Below, one piece after another: positions 8,115 to 18,711 of a stretch of DNA of 64,000 nt (position 1 is the stretch's first letter; every line of letters begins with the position of its first letter). Location: contig NZ_JAPWIJ010000005.1 in NCBI RefSeq assembly GCF_027270735.1, forward strand, positions 420,197-484,196. The letters run 5' to 3'. The position numbers and the translations under genes are program-made. The notes beneath the pieces were generated by a model. That model did not search any database, was not told the origin of the DNA, and saw only the letters and a list, made by a program, of their open reading frames with translations. Source of the DNA: Rhodococcus ruber. Its GTDB lineage: Bacteria > Actinomycetota > Actinomycetes > Mycobacteriales > Mycobacteriaceae.

Positions 8115-9413
8115 CTAGCGGGAGCTGACGTCCTGGTAGTCGCGCTCGGTGTAGCCGGTGTAGATCTGACGCGGACGGCCGATCTTGCCGGTCGTGTCCT
8201 CGTTCTGCTCGCGCCAGTGCGCGATCCAGCCCGGAAGACGGCCCATCGCGAACAAGACCGTGAACATGCGCGGCGGGAAGCCCATCGCGCGGTAGATCAG
8301 GCCGGTGTAGAAGTCCACGTTGGGGTACAGCTTGCGCTCGACGAAGTAGTCGTCGGTGAGAGCGGTCTCTTCGAGCTTGAGAGCGATCTCGAGCAGCTCG
8401 TCGCCGTTGCCCAGCTTGCCGAGGATCGTGTGCGCGGTTTCCTTGACCAGCGTCGCGCGCGGATCGAAGTTCTTGTACACCCGGTGTCCGAAGCCCATGA
8501 GCTTGACGCCGTCTTCCTTGTTCTTGACTCGACGCAGGAAGTCGGTGGCGTCGCCGCCCTCGGCCTTGATCTTGTCGAGCATCTCGAGCACGGCCTGGTT
8601 GGCTCCGCCGTGCAGCGGGCCCCACAGCGCATTGATGCCGCCGGAGATCGAGGTGAACAGGTTGGCCTGCGAGGATCCGACGAGGCGCACCGTCGACGTG
8701 GAGCAGTTCTGCTCGTGGTCGGCATGCAGGATGAGCAGCATGTCGAGTGCCTTGACGATCTCGGGATCGACCTCGTACGGCTCGGCGGGGAAGCCGAACG
8801 TCATGCGCAGGAAGTTCTCGACCAGACTCTTCGAGTTGTCCGGGTAGAGGAACGGCTGGCCGACCGACTTCTTGTAGGCGTAGGCCGCGATGGTCGGCAG
8901 CTTGGCCAGCAGACGGATGGTGGAGAGCTCGACCTGCTCGGGATCGTTCGGCTCCAACGAATCCTGGTAGTACGCCGACAGCGCGTTGACCGCGCTCGAC
9001 AGCACAGGCATCGGGTGCGCGTTGCGCGGGAAGCCGTCGAAGAACCGCTTGAGGTCCTCGTGCAGCAGCGTGTGGCGACGGATCCGGTCGGTGAACGTCT
9101 CGAGCTCATCTGCGGACGGCAGCTCCCCGTAGATCAACAGATAGCTGACCTCGATGAACGACGACTTGCCCGCAAGCTGTTCGATCGGGTACCCGCGGTA
9201 GCGCAGGATCCCCGCGTCACCGTCGATGTACGTGATGGCCGACTTGGTGGACGCGGTGTTGACGAACCCGCCGTCCAGCGTCGTGTAGCCGGTGGTCGCC
9301 AGCAGCTTTCCCAGCTCGATGCCGTTGTTGCCTTCAGTGGCCTCGGCAATCGACATGGAATATTCGCCACCGGGGTAGGTGAGGGTGGCTTTGGCATCAT
9401 TCTCAGCGGGCAC
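8115..9413 (-). CDS. gltA: citrate synthase, type II
   Basis: The 432-residue product is the hexameric, Gram-negative-like type II enzyme that condenses acetyl-CoA and oxaloacetate at the entry to the TCA cycle. Active-site segments are intact: [52 protein letters not shown] and the final FTVLFAMGRLPGW. The GTG start has GAGAGGGA upstream and gives the usual N-terminus (PAENDAKATLTYPG). It is the counterpart of M. tuberculosis gltA2 and the main citrate synthase here; a shorter second enzyme is encoded at 13374. Confidence 0.96.
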   Translation of the reverse strand: MPAENDAKATLTYPGGEYSMSIAEATEGNNGIELGKLLATTGYTTLDGGFVNTASTKSAITYIDGDAGILRYRGYPIEQLAGKSSFIEVSYLLIYGELPSADELETFTDRIRRHTLLHEDLKRFFDGFPRNAHPMPVLSSAVNALSAYYQDSLEPNDPEQVELSTIRLLAKLPTIAAYAYKKSVGQPFLYPDNSKSLVENFLRMTFGFPAEPYEVDPEIVKALDMLLILHADHEQNCSTSTVRLVGSSQANLFTSISGGINALWGPLHGGANQAVLEMLDKIKAEGGDATDFLRRVKNKEDGVKLMGFGHRVYKNFDPRATLVKETAHTILGKLGNGDELLEIALKLEETALTDDYFVERKLYPNVDFYTGLIYRAMGFPPRMFTVLFAMGRLPGWIAHWREQNEDTTGKIGRPRQIYTGYTERDYQDVSSR

Positions 9414-9483
9414 GAATGGTCCCTCTCGAACTCGTGTAACGGACACGTACTTAAAACGGACAGTTCTTACGTCGATAGTGAAA

Positions 9484-10422
9484 CTAGTCTCTCGACGCCT
9501 CGGACGCCCAGGGAGGGTCGGCACCGGGGCGCGAAACCGTGATTGCCGCTGCCTTCGCGGCGAACTCGAGCGCTTGTTGCCAATCTTGCTTGCTCATCGC
9601 CTTCACCGCGTTCGATGTGATAATGGTCTCCTTCTGCAAAAAGCTCAGCAGAGCCCCGTGCACGGTGTCACCAGCGCCTATCGTGTCGACGACGTCGACG
9701 GCCACACCCGGCACCGAGATCTCGTCGTCTGCAGTGAAGACCGAAATTCCGTCGCCGCCACGCGTCATGACAACAGCGGTGACCCCGGCCGCGAGCCAGT
9801 CGTCGACGGTGGTCCCCTGCGTTCCCAGCCCCAGCCAGTACGAGTCGTCCTCGGACACCTTGAGGATGTCGATGCTCGGCAGCCACGAGCGGAAACGGTC
9901 TCGGAAACCGTCGGCGGTGATGTCGCCGCTGGTGCTGTCGATGGCGGCCGGCCGGATGTTGGGGTCGAGCATCGTCAGCTTGCCCGCCGCCCGCGCCCGA
10001 TGCAGCAATCCCGCGTACATCGACGCGCCGGGCTCGTAGAGCAGAGACAACGTGCCGAACGAAAGGACGCTGATCTCGTCCGGGAGATCGCCGGGATCTG
10101 CCACGAGCCGATCGGCGGTGCCATCGGCATAGAACGAGTATTCGGCGCTGCCGTCCTCGGCGAGGGTGGTCATCGCCAAGGTGGTCGGCTCGTCGCCGCG
10201 CTGAACCCACGAGATGTCGACGCCCGCGTCGCGCAGACTCGCCAGGATCTGCTCGCCGAACGAGTCACGCGAGATGCGGGAGAGATACGCCACGGGCGAA
10301 CCCAATCGACCGATCGCAACGGCGACGTTGAACGGTCCGCCGCCGAGTTTGGGCGACAGCAGCGGCCCCTCGTGCACCGGGACCAGGTCGACCAACGCTT
10401 CGCCGCACACCAGAATCGTCAC
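9484..10422 (-). CDS. PfkB-family carbohydrate kinase (fructokinase-like)
   Basis: A 312-residue sugar kinase. The N-terminal substrate region reads CGEALVDLVP and LGGGPFNVAVAIGRLG. The C-terminal PfkB signature DTIGAGDTVHGALLSFL spans about residues 246-262, with catalytic base Asp252. ATP-site elements KVSEDD and MTRGGDGISV are present. It phosphorylates a hexose, probably fructose, though the family is broad. GTG start overlaps the galM stop (GTGA), so it is the last gene of the pdxH-MFS-galM-kinase operon. Confidence 0.88.
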   Translation of the reverse strand: MTILVCGEALVDLVPVHEGPLLSPKLGGGPFNVAVAIGRLGSPVAYLSRISRDSFGEQILASLRDAGVDISWVQRGDEPTTLAMTTLAEDGSAEYSFYADGTADRLVADPGDLPDEISVLSFGTLSLLYEPGASMYAGLLHRARAAGKLTMLDPNIRPAAIDSTSGDITADGFRDRFRSWLPSIDILKVSEDDSYWLGLGTQGTTVDDWLAAGVTAVVMTRGGDGISVFTADDEISVPGVAVDVVDTIGAGDTVHGALLSFLQKETIITSNAVKAMSKQDWQQALEFAAKAAAITVSRPGADPPWASEASRD

Positions 10423-11348
10423 TTCTCGTACCTCATTCCCCAGGTGCCCGACCAGGTTTGCCCCGGCTCGAGCACGATCAGATCGATCTCGGAGTTCAAC
10501 GCATCGGGTGGGCAGGTCATCGGTTCGATCGCCAACGCCCGCCCTCGGTCGGGATAGGCCTGATCGTTGGCCGGATCGGCGGTGAACACCTGCACCCAGC
10601 CGAAACTCGAGTCGGTCCACAACACTGTCGCGGTGCCGTCGGGGCCACGCAGAACATGGTTCGCACGACCGTCGCCGTCGGGCAGCGACGCACTGAACGG
10701 GGTGTCCAGCTGCACGCCCTGCAGCGTGCGCGGCTCCCGGAAGTCGTACTCGGTATCGGCCGTCGCAACGGAATTACCCACGGGCAGATTGCGCACCGGA
10801 TCGAGCGGCAGCCGGGTCCCGGCGGAGAGCTCGAGCGTGCACTCGTCGAGCGGCACATCCCCCACTCGGACGTAGGTGTGGAAACCCATCCCGTACGGCG
10901 CGGCCGAAGCACCGGTGTTCTTCGCGGACGCGGTCACGGTGAGACCGTCCGCCGACAGCTCGTGCACCACGGTCACCGTCAACGAGAACGGCCATCCCTC
11001 GTGCGTCCCGACGTCCACGCTCTGCTCGACGCGATTGTCGTTGTGGTCGACCAGAGTCCATGCCACCTTGCGGACGAATCCGTGGCTGGCGTTGTTCCGT
11101 GAGGGCTCGCTGATCTCCAACCGATGTTCGACGCCTTCGAAGGAGAACGTCCCGTCGGCCGTTCGGTTGGGCCATGGGGCCAACACCAGTCCCGCCGACA
11201 GCGGCGGCTTGCTGCCCGCGTCCCAGGTCTCGGTGAGCGCTGCGCCGTCGTACTCGAGAACCCGCAGGCCCGCTCCGACGGCAGCGATGTCTGCCCGATA
11301 CTTTCCGCTCGTCAACGAGTAGGTCTGTGCGTCAGCCATGACCGCCAT
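10419..11348 (-). CDS. aldose 1-epimerase family protein
   Basis: A 309-residue beta-sandwich mutarotase. Catalytic and binding segments are visible: LAPWPNRTADGTFSFEG, the first His in NNASHGFVRK, MGFHTYVR with the second His, and EPMTCPPDALNS containing the late acidic residue. It interconverts alpha and beta anomers of hexoses. Two in-frame ATGs at 11348 and 11339 are possible; both overlap or abut the MFS gene. With the kinase gene downstream, the operon looks suited to taking a free hexose into glycolysis. Confidence 0.88.
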   Translation of the reverse strand: MAVMADAQTYSLTSGKYRADIAAVGAGLRVLEYDGAALTETWDAGSKPPLSAGLVLAPWPNRTADGTFSFEGVEHRLEISEPSRNNASHGFVRKVAWTLVDHNDNRVEQSVDVGTHEGWPFSLTVTVVHELSADGLTVTASAKNTGASAAPYGMGFHTYVRVGDVPLDECTLELSAGTRLPLDPVRNLPVGNSVATADTEYDFREPRTLQGVQLDTPFSASLPDGDGRANHVLRGPDGTATVLWTDSSFGWVQVFTADPANDQAYPDRGRALAIEPMTCPPDALNSEIDLIVLEPGQTWSGTWGMRYEK

Positions 11349-12624
11349 TGTTCACCACCACACCCACTCGGTAGCGAATGAATGCCGGAAGCGCCAACGC
11401 AGCGATCGAGACACCGATGACGACCAGTACGCCGCCGCCTGCCGCGGCGGCTGCCGTCCCCACCGACGCGGCTGCAGCGCCGTGCAGCACGTCACCGATG
11501 CGAGGCCCGCCCGCGACGACGACGATGAAGACACCTTGCAGTCGGCCGCGCATCTCGTCGGTCGCAACGGTTTGCAGCATCGTGCTGCGGAACGCCGCCG
11601 AAATCATGTCGGCCCCGCCGCCGAGGGCCAGGAACGCCAGCGCGAACCACAGGGCAACGGCGGTCGCCCCATCGGTGGCTGCGCCTACGGCGACGCCGAA
11701 CCCGATCATCGCCACGCCCCACACGACGATGCAGATCAGCACCGCCAGGCCTTGCCTGCGCACTCGTGGAAGCCAGCCCGAGAACACTCCACCCACCACC
11801 GCGCCCGCGGACATCGCCGCGAACAGCATGCCCAGCACCGGCCCGCCCGACGCCGGATCGCCGAAGCTCTCGTGTGCGATCTGTGGAAAGAGAGCCCTGG
11901 GCATACCGAACACCATGGCAATGATGTCGACGACGAAGGATGCCAGCAGCACCTTCTGGGTGGCGAGATAGGCGAAACCGTCGAACACCGAACGTAATCC
12001 GGCTCGCTGACCCGACTTCGCCGGCGGAATTCCCGGCAGCCGGATCACGGCCCACAGCGTTGCGAACAGCGCGATGGTGTCGATCAGGTAGAGGGTCTCG
12101 AGCCCGATGTAGTAGATCAGGATGCCTGCACTCAGTGGGCCGGCGATCGCACCGAAGTTGAACACCGTCATGTTCAGAGAGTTCGCAGCGGGTAGCTGTT
12201 CTGCCGGCAGAATCCTGGGCAGAATCGCGCTGCGGGTCGGCTGATTCACCGCGAAGAATGCCTGCTGAACTGCCAAGAGCACCAGAATGATCCAGACGTT
12301 GTTCACGCCGAGGAACGCCTGTAGCCAGAAGAGAGCGGATGTTCCGATCAGACCGCACGTGGTGATCATCAGCAGGGTGCGGCGGTCCATCACATCGGCC
12401 AGCGCGCCGCCCCACAGACCGAACACGATGAGCGGCACGAGGGCGAACACACCCGTCAGGCCTACATAGGCAGAGCTCAGCGTGATCTGAAATACCTGTT
12501 GCGGCACAGCAACAATGGAGAGTTGAGCACCGATGACGGTGACGATGTTCGCCAGCCACAGCCGACGGTAGGCCGGGGTCTTCAACGGTGTCGTATCGGC
12601 AAGAATGCCGCGCAACCCGCTCAC
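11332..12624 (-). CDS. MFS transporter, EntS-like (MFS_3) family
   Basis: A 430-residue membrane protein with 12 predicted segments. It opens [21 protein letters not shown], has [14 protein letters not shown] in the loop after the second segment and [14 protein letters not shown] and [15 protein letters not shown] further on, all typical of the EntS/drug-exporter subgroup. The late loop [13 protein letters not shown] also fits. The GTG start overlaps the pdxH stop by four bases. Export of a metabolite or toxic compound is the family norm, but the substrate is unknown and its link to PLP or sugar metabolism is unclear. Confidence 0.85.
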   Translation of the reverse strand: MSGLRGILADTTPLKTPAYRRLWLANIVTVIGAQLSIVAVPQQVFQITLSSAYVGLTGVFALVPLIVFGLWGGALADVMDRRTLLMITTCGLIGTSALFWLQAFLGVNNVWIILVLLAVQQAFFAVNQPTRSAILPRILPAEQLPAANSLNMTVFNFGAIAGPLSAGILIYYIGLETLYLIDTIALFATLWAVIRLPGIPPAKSGQRAGLRSVFDGFAYLATQKVLLASFVVDIIAMVFGMPRALFPQIAHESFGDPASGGPVLGMLFAAMSAGAVVGGVFSGWLPRVRRQGLAVLICIVVWGVAMIGFGVAVGAATDGATAVALWFALAFLALGGGADMISAAFRSTMLQTVATDEMRGRLQGVFIVVVAGGPRIGDVLHGAAAASVGTAAAAAGGGVLVVIGVSIAALALPAFIRYRVGVVVNNGGHG

Positions 12625-13295
12625 GGCTGCAGACGCTCGATCACACCACTTGCCACCGTCAGGCGAATCCTGTTGTGCATGCGGCTGGTTCGGCCCTGCC
12701 AGAATTCGACCGTCTCGGGCTCGACACGAAAGCCGCCCCAATTCGGGGGCACCGGTACATCGAGGCCGTCGAACGTTGCGGTGACCTCGGCCAGCTTGGC
12801 GGCCAGGTCTTGCCGCGAGCCGACGGGTCGGGACTGCTCGGACGCCCATGCGCCCAGCTGCGAGCCGCGCGGCCTGGTGCGCCAATAGGTTTCGGTGGTC
12901 TCGGCGTCGACCTTGACCACCGGACCGCGCACGGTGAGCTGCCGGGCGCTCGCGATCCACGGGAAGGTCACCGACGCGTAGGGATTCACGGCGAGCGCAC
13001 GGCCCTTGTCCGAGTCGTAATTGGTGTAGAACACCACGCCGTCGGCATCGAGACCCTTGCACAGCACGGTGCGAGTAGCGGGTCTGCCTGCCTCGTCGAC
13101 CGTCCCCAACACGATGGCGTTGGGCTCGGAAAGAGCTGCCGCCACCGCGTCGGCCAACCACTGCTGTGCCAGCGGGAACCACCCGCCGGCCAGAGCGTCG
13201 ACATCGAGGTCGTCGGGCTCGCCGTAGTCGACCCGCATGTGCGCCAGGCGCTGTTCATCTGCAGACACGAACCCAGACGCTACTCCCGCGTACAT
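12621..13295 (-). CDS. pdxH: pyridoxamine 5'-phosphate oxidase
   Basis: FMN enzyme of about 224 residues that oxidises pyridoxamine or pyridoxine phosphate to PLP. Diagnostic stretches are [45 protein letters not shown] and [20 protein letters not shown]. The C-terminal dimerisation motif [17 protein letters not shown] and RMHNRIR is complete. The start is uncertain: ATG 13295, GTG 13268 and ATG 13238 all precede the domain. ATG 13295 gives the mycobacterial length. It is divergent from citA and heads an operon with an MFS exporter, an epimerase and a sugar kinase. Confidence 0.93.
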   Translation of the reverse strand: MYAGVASGFVSADEQRLAHMRVDYGEPDDLDVDALAGGWFPLAQQWLADAVAAALSEPNAIVLGTVDEAGRPATRTVLCKGLDADGVVFYTNYDSDKGRALAVNPYASVTFPWIASARQLTVRGPVVKVDAETTETYWRTRPRGSQLGAWASEQSRPVGSRQDLAAKLAEVTATFDGLDVPVPPNWGGFRVEPETVEFWQGRTSRMHNRIRLTVASGVIERLQP

Positions 13296-13373
13296 GCTCG
13301 CTATGGTTCTGGCACAGTACGCCCGGATGCGGCGCAGAGCCGGGCGCAAACGCGACGAGGGAGTCCACAGGCC

Positions 13374-14492
13374 ATGGCTGTTCAACACGTTCCCGAGGAT
13401 TTCGTCTCCGGTCTCGAAGGCGTCGTCGCCTTCACCTCCGACATCGCCGAACCCGACAAGGACGGCGGCGCACTGCGCTACCGCGGTGTCGACATCGAAG
13501 AACTCGTCGCGCAGAACGTCACCTTCGGCGACGTCTGGGCCCTTCTCGTCGACGGCGAGTTCGGGCGTGGCCTCCCACCGGCCGAGCCCTTCCCCCTACC
13601 GATTCACACCGGCGACGTGCGCGTCGACGTCCAGGCCGGCCTGGCGATGCTCGCGCCCATCTGGGGCTACCAGCCGCTGCTCGACATCGACGACACCACC
13701 GCCCGCGACAACCTCGCCCGCGCCTCGGTGATGGCCCTGTCCTATGTCGCCCAGTCCGCTCGGGGCATCTACCAGCCCGCCGTCCCACAGAGCCGCATCG
13801 ATCAGGCTGCGACCGTCACCGAACGCTTCATGGTCCGCTGGAAGGGCGAACCCGACCCCGCTCACGTCGCAGCGATCGACGCGTACTGGGTCTCGGCCGC
13901 CGAACACGGCATGAACGCATCGACGTTCACCGCCCGCGTCATCGCCTCGACCGGGGCAGACGTCGCCGCCTGCCTCTCCGGTGCCATCGGCGCGATGTCG
14001 GGCCCTCTGCACGGCGGTGCGCCCGCACGCGTGTTGCCGATGATCGAGGAGGTCGAGAAGACCGGCGACGCTCGCGCCCTGATCACCGGCATCCTGGATC
14101 GCAAGGAAAAGCTCATGGGCTTCGGGCATCGCGTCTACCGCGCCGAGGACCCCCGCGCCCGCGTGCTGCGCGCTACTGCGAAGCGGCTGAACGCACCTCG
14201 CTACGAGGTTGCTGCCGCGCTCGAACAGGCCGCGCTGACCGAACTGCGTGAACGCCGCCCCGACCGCGCCATCGAGACCAACGTCGAATTCTGGGCCGCG
14301 GTGATCCTCGACTTCGCCGAGGTGCCGGCCCACATGATGCCTGCCATGTTCACCTGCGGTCGCACCGCAGGCTGGTGCGCTCACATCCTCGAGCAGAAGC
14401 GCCTGGGCAAGTTGGTGCGCCCCGCCGCCCTCTACACCGGCCCCGAACCACGCACCCCCGACTCCGTCGACGGCTGGGAGCTGATCCGGTAG
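13374..14492 (+). CDS. citA: citrate synthase 2 (short, thermophile-type)
   Basis: A 372-residue second citrate synthase of the compact dimeric class, corresponding to mycobacterial CitA. Conserved parts include [56 protein letters not shown] and the closing [16 protein letters not shown]. All three catalytic regions are present. ATG is chosen over upstream in-frame codons because a GAGGGAG site lies before it and the upstream frame is antisense to pdxH. The protein may also act as a methylcitrate synthase in propionate use; sequence alone does not decide. Confidence 0.93.
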   Translation: MAVQHVPEDFVSGLEGVVAFTSDIAEPDKDGGALRYRGVDIEELVAQNVTFGDVWALLVDGEFGRGLPPAEPFPLPIHTGDVRVDVQAGLAMLAPIWGYQPLLDIDDTTARDNLARASVMALSYVAQSARGIYQPAVPQSRIDQAATVTERFMVRWKGEPDPAHVAAIDAYWVSAAEHGMNASTFTARVIASTGADVAACLSGAIGAMSGPLHGGAPARVLPMIEEVEKTGDARALITGILDRKEKLMGFGHRVYRAEDPRARVLRATAKRLNAPRYEVAAALEQAALTELRERRPDRAIETNVEFWAAVILDFAEVPAHMMPAMFTCGRTAGWCAHILEQKRLGKLVRPAALYTGPEPRTPDSVDGWELIR

Positions 14493-15698
<1,206 letters not shown>

Positions 15699-15794
15699 GC
15701 TAGTTGCCAGCAAGCTCCCAGCTGGGGTGCTCCCTTCGAGGCATACACTTGCATTCAAGTACGCAAGCGTAACGACCTCGGAGGGAGCGCTCGT

Positions 15795-16466
15795 ATGTTC
15801 AGGCTCCTGGCACTCGCGCTGCGGATTCGCGTGACACTGGTCTATTGCGCCCTCGCGGTGGCAGGCACGGTAGCGCTCGGACAGATCGGGCCGCACGATC
15901 GCTGGCACGTGCTGCATGCGGCGAGCACCAACCTGCACAATCTGACCGACGGCCACCTTGCCACCCTCGTCACGAGCGTCTTCCTCACCGAGGGTCGGGT
16001 GAACTGGCTGTGGCTTGCCGGAGTCGCATTCTTGTTTGCCGTCGCCGAATGGATGTCCGGTTGGCGACGGTTCCTTCTCACGTTCAGCGCCGGCCACATC
16101 GGCGCGACGGCACTTGTTGCCGTCGGACTGTTCATCGGCATACGCGTCGATTGGTTTGCCGACTCACTGGCGATGGCAGTCGACGTCGGGGTCAGCTACG
16201 CAGCAGCAGCGGTGGCCGGGTCCATGATTCGTTACCTGCCGATGCCGTGGCGGCTGGGCTGGGCCGCACTCTGGATCGCGGTCGTCGCCGTCAGCGGACT
16301 ATCGAACCTGTCGTTCACCGCCGTCGGACACGCGATCGCCCTGAGCATCGGCCTCGGCCTGGGCGCGTTGTACTTACAGCGGGACGCATCGGTGTTGCGT
16401 CACAAGGCAATTGACGCAACATCGGCCGATCGAGTGCACCCGAGCCCGGAGCTGTCTACTCTCTGA
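15795..16466 (+). CDS. rhomboid-like membrane protein lacking protease motifs
   Basis: A 223-residue protein with about six hydrophobic segments and a strong GGAGGGAG ribosome site. The layout recalls rhomboids: a first segment, a loop with LTDGHLATLVTSVFLTEG, then GHIGATALVAVG, SYAAAAVAGSM and TAVGHAIALSIGLG. The catalytic GxSG serine motif is not present (SYAAAA occupies that place), although a late His in TAVGHAI remains. It is therefore probably a non-proteolytic rhomboid relative, possibly a membrane chaperone or adaptor; the role is unknown. It lies alone between serC and sepH. Confidence 0.7.
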   Translation: MFRLLALALRIRVTLVYCALAVAGTVALGQIGPHDRWHVLHAASTNLHNLTDGHLATLVTSVFLTEGRVNWLWLAGVAFLFAVAEWMSGWRRFLLTFSAGHIGATALVAVGLFIGIRVDWFADSLAMAVDVGVSYAAAAVAGSMIRYLPMPWRLGWAALWIAVVAVSGLSNLSFTAVGHAIALSIGLGLGALYLQRDASVLRHKAIDATSADRVHPSPELSTL

Positions 16467-16577
16467 TGGAGAAACGATCGCCGGCGGAGCGATGCGTGTC
16501 GAACACCCACCGAAACCATCGGGTGAACTAGGGTCGAATTCGACGGTATCGCGAGCCGGCGCGATGAGGAGGTCACA

Positions 16578-17471
16578 GTGCGAGACTTACACGTGGTGGG
16601 TCTCGAGGCCGACGGAAAGTTCGTCGTGTGCGCAGATCCCAAGACCGGCGACAGATTCCGGCTTCCGGCCGACGACAAACTCCGCGCGGCCTCTCGCGGC
16701 GACATCGCTCGACTAGGACAGATTGAGATCGAAATGGACAGCTTGCTTCGGCCGAAGGAAATTCAGGCTCGAATTCGGAGTGGAGCGACCATCGAACAGG
16801 TCGCCGCCGATTCCGGAATGGCCATCAGCCGCGTCGAGGTGTTCGCTCACCCCGTTCTGCTGGAGCGCTCGCAGGCCGCATCGATGGCTCAGGCCGGTCA
16901 TCCGCTGCGCCACGACGGACCCGCTGTCCAGACTCTGCTCGACATCGTTACCCTCGCCTTCCGCGCTCGTGGCCACAATCTCGACGACGCCGAGTGGGAC
17001 GCGTGGCGCGACGAGGACAACAAGTGGGTCGCACAGCTTAAGTGGCAGGCGGGACGCACCACCAACAAGGCGCACTGGCAGTTCCTGCCCGACGGGCACG
17101 GCGGCACCATCGCGCCGCTCGACGACACCGCACACGAATTGATCGATCCCGACTTCGGACGCCAACTGCGTGGCCTGGCTCCGGTACGCGCCCTCGCTCC
17201 CGCAGCGGCAGACGACGAGGCCTCGCAGCAGAGCTTCGACGAGTACTACGGAACCACCTCGGACAGCGAACTGGACGCCGAGACCGTCGAGCTCGAGGCC
17301 GACGAGACCCCCGCACCCGAAGTCGATCAGCCGCGCGAGCCGGTGGCCAGAGACCCCAAGCCCGCACCCAAGGCTGCACCCGGTCACGGCGGTAAGGACA
17401 AACGCGGCAAACCGGCCATGCCGTCCTGGGAAGACGTCTTGCTCGGCGTCCGTAGCAGCGGTCACAACTGA
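16578..17471 (+). CDS. sepH: cell division protein SepH (DUF3071)
   Basis: A 297-residue protein beginning MRDLHVVGLEADGKFVVC, the hallmark of the SepH/DUF3071 N-terminal domain, which contains a helix-turn-helix-like region (LRPKEIQARIRSGATIEQVA). A conserved segment WKWQ-like (QLKWQAGRTTNKAHW) follows, then a long acidic, Ala/Pro-rich disordered tail ending MPSWEDVLLGVRSS. In Streptomyces and mycobacteria SepH binds FtsZ and stimulates its assembly during division. GTG start with GAGGAGGT eight bases upstream. Neighbours serC and DUF2537 match the mycobacterial order. Confidence 0.93.
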   Translation: MRDLHVVGLEADGKFVVCADPKTGDRFRLPADDKLRAASRGDIARLGQIEIEMDSLLRPKEIQARIRSGATIEQVAADSGMAISRVEVFAHPVLLERSQAASMAQAGHPLRHDGPAVQTLLDIVTLAFRARGHNLDDAEWDAWRDEDNKWVAQLKWQAGRTTNKAHWQFLPDGHGGTIAPLDDTAHELIDPDFGRQLRGLAPVRALAPAAADDEASQQSFDEYYGTTSDSELDAETVELEADETPAPEVDQPREPVARDPKPAPKAAPGHGGKDKRGKPAMPSWEDVLLGVRSSGHN

Positions 17472-17521
17472 CTTCTTCCATGACCGATTTACCGCTCGGT
17501 GACAAATTGCCGACGCTCACG

Positions 17522-17547
17522 CCGTAGGCTTCCGACGAAGCTTACGG
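17522..17547. repeat. hairpin between sepH and the DUF6928 gene
   Basis: Two 11-base arms (17522-17532 and 17537-17547) pair with one mismatch-type G-T position around a four-base loop. It lies 50 bases after the sepH stop and immediately before the ribosome site of the next gene. There is no T-run, so it may be a Rho-type or attenuating stem, or a regulatory hairpin for the next gene. Confidence 0.55.
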
Positions 17548-17564
17548 AGAGAGAGGTGCCGGCA

Positions 17565-18326
17565 GTGGGGGCCAAAGCGTCAACGATCTGGTACGTGGAC
17601 ACACCGGATCCGATTTCTGTCCTCCGAGAGGCGACCACCTCGGACTGGAATGCTGCAACGGCCCTCGTCGGCCGCCTGTACCCCCATCTGACCGCTGTGC
17701 CCCTCGCCCAGGGTCCGATATCGACATCGGCAGGTGTGGACGACGATCACGTCTTCATCGGCTGCTATCCAGGCGTGACCGTGGTGTGCGGGTCCAATAT
17801 CTCGGTACCGACACCGTCGACGCTTCCCGAATCCTTCACTCGCCCTCTGGCATCCGAGCACACCTACCTCGTCGCATCGGATCCCCAGCACGCGTGGGGC
17901 GCGTTCGCGTACTGGGAACGCGGTGAATTTCGGCGATCGTTCAGCGCTACTCCGGTGTACATCTACGAGGACGCGGGCCTGCCGCTGGTGTGGGAGCGGT
18001 CGTTCTGGGCCGGTGAGCATCCGCTGATCTATCCCCCCGGAGTGATGCCGGATCCTCAATCGCTGCCGTTTCACCCGCAGGAATTCGCCGAGGCCGCCAA
18101 CGCCCAGTGGCTCGGATTCCGCTACACCGGTGCCCCGCACCCCGGTGAATTCGATCCGGCCACACTGCCGGTCTGCGGCTTCACGATGTACGTTCCCGGG
18201 CAGGAGCCACCGCCGCCGAACCAGCAGAGCCGAGGCTCGAACGGTTCGAGTGGCCAGGCTCCCGTGCCGGACGCCTCGGACCAGACGGCACCGCGACCGA
18301 AGAAGCGTTGGTTCTCGCGCAAATAG
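17565..18326 (+). CDS. DUF6928 family protein
   Basis: A 253-residue soluble protein opening VGAKASTIWYVDTPDPISVLREA, the pattern I associate with DUF6928 proteins of actinobacteria. The rest is beta-rich with several aromatic patches (AFAYWERGEFRRSFSA, LPLVWERSFW) and a low-complexity Pro/Ser tail ending in KKRWFSRK. The GTG at 17565 follows GAGAGAGG at a good distance; a GTG nine bases earlier is possible. No function is known for the family. Confidence 0.75.
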   Translation: MGAKASTIWYVDTPDPISVLREATTSDWNAATALVGRLYPHLTAVPLAQGPISTSAGVDDDHVFIGCYPGVTVVCGSNISVPTPSTLPESFTRPLASEHTYLVASDPQHAWGAFAYWERGEFRRSFSATPVYIYEDAGLPLVWERSFWAGEHPLIYPPGVMPDPQSLPFHPQEFAEAANAQWLGFRYTGAPHPGEFDPATLPVCGFTMYVPGQEPPPPNQQSRGSNGSSGQAPVPDASDQTAPRPKKRWFSRK

Positions 18327-18441
18327 ATGCCTCGCCCTTCCAGGGTGGGCACCATTGCACGCTACGACCGCTGATCGACGGGTTTCCGCCGCTCGTCGCC
18401 GGTAGTGCGCAACCGTGCCCGCTCCGGGTGCCCGGCGAACT

Positions 18442-18711
18442 TCAGAAGGCCAGGGCCGCCAGTGCGACGAAGCTCAGTAGCGCGCCGGCGCTCGCACCGT
18501 AGACGGCCCAGCGCCAGATCGGGATTGCGAGCCACCGCAGGACCGTCGGGGCTGCGCCTGCCACGACGATGATGTTCAAGCCGATCGCGAGCAGCGGTTG
18601 AATTCTGGCCAGTTCCAGGCCGAATGCCGTCAGTGCGACTGCCACCAGTGTCGCCGAGATCAAGGCGATCGGAAGACCGGTCCAGCGAACGCCAGGGTCG
18701 CGATCGGTCAC
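18442..18711 (-). CDS. DUF2537 small membrane protein
   Basis: An 89-residue protein with three hydrophobic segments (ALISATLVAVALTAF, LLAIGLNIIVVAGAAP, AVYGASAGALLSFVALAAL). It corresponds to the small membrane protein next to the TrmH-type methylase in mycobacteria (Rv0882). GTG start overlaps the TrmH stop (GTGA), so the two are coupled. Function unknown. Confidence 0.85.
   Translation of the reverse strand: MTDRDPGVRWTGLPIALISATLVAVALTAFGLELARIQPLLAIGLNIIVVAGAAPTVLRWLAIPIWRWAVYGASAGALLSFVALAALAF

Noticed and set aside
8106..9542. A 478-codon plus-strand frame opposite gltA
   Set aside because: It mirrors the gltA codons and shows no domain pattern. Citrate synthase motifs on the minus strand are unmistakable.
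12588..13373. Extended N-terminus of the second citrate synthase
   Set aside because: The extra 262 codons are antisense to pdxH. A ribosome site and the family N-terminus support the ATG at 13374.
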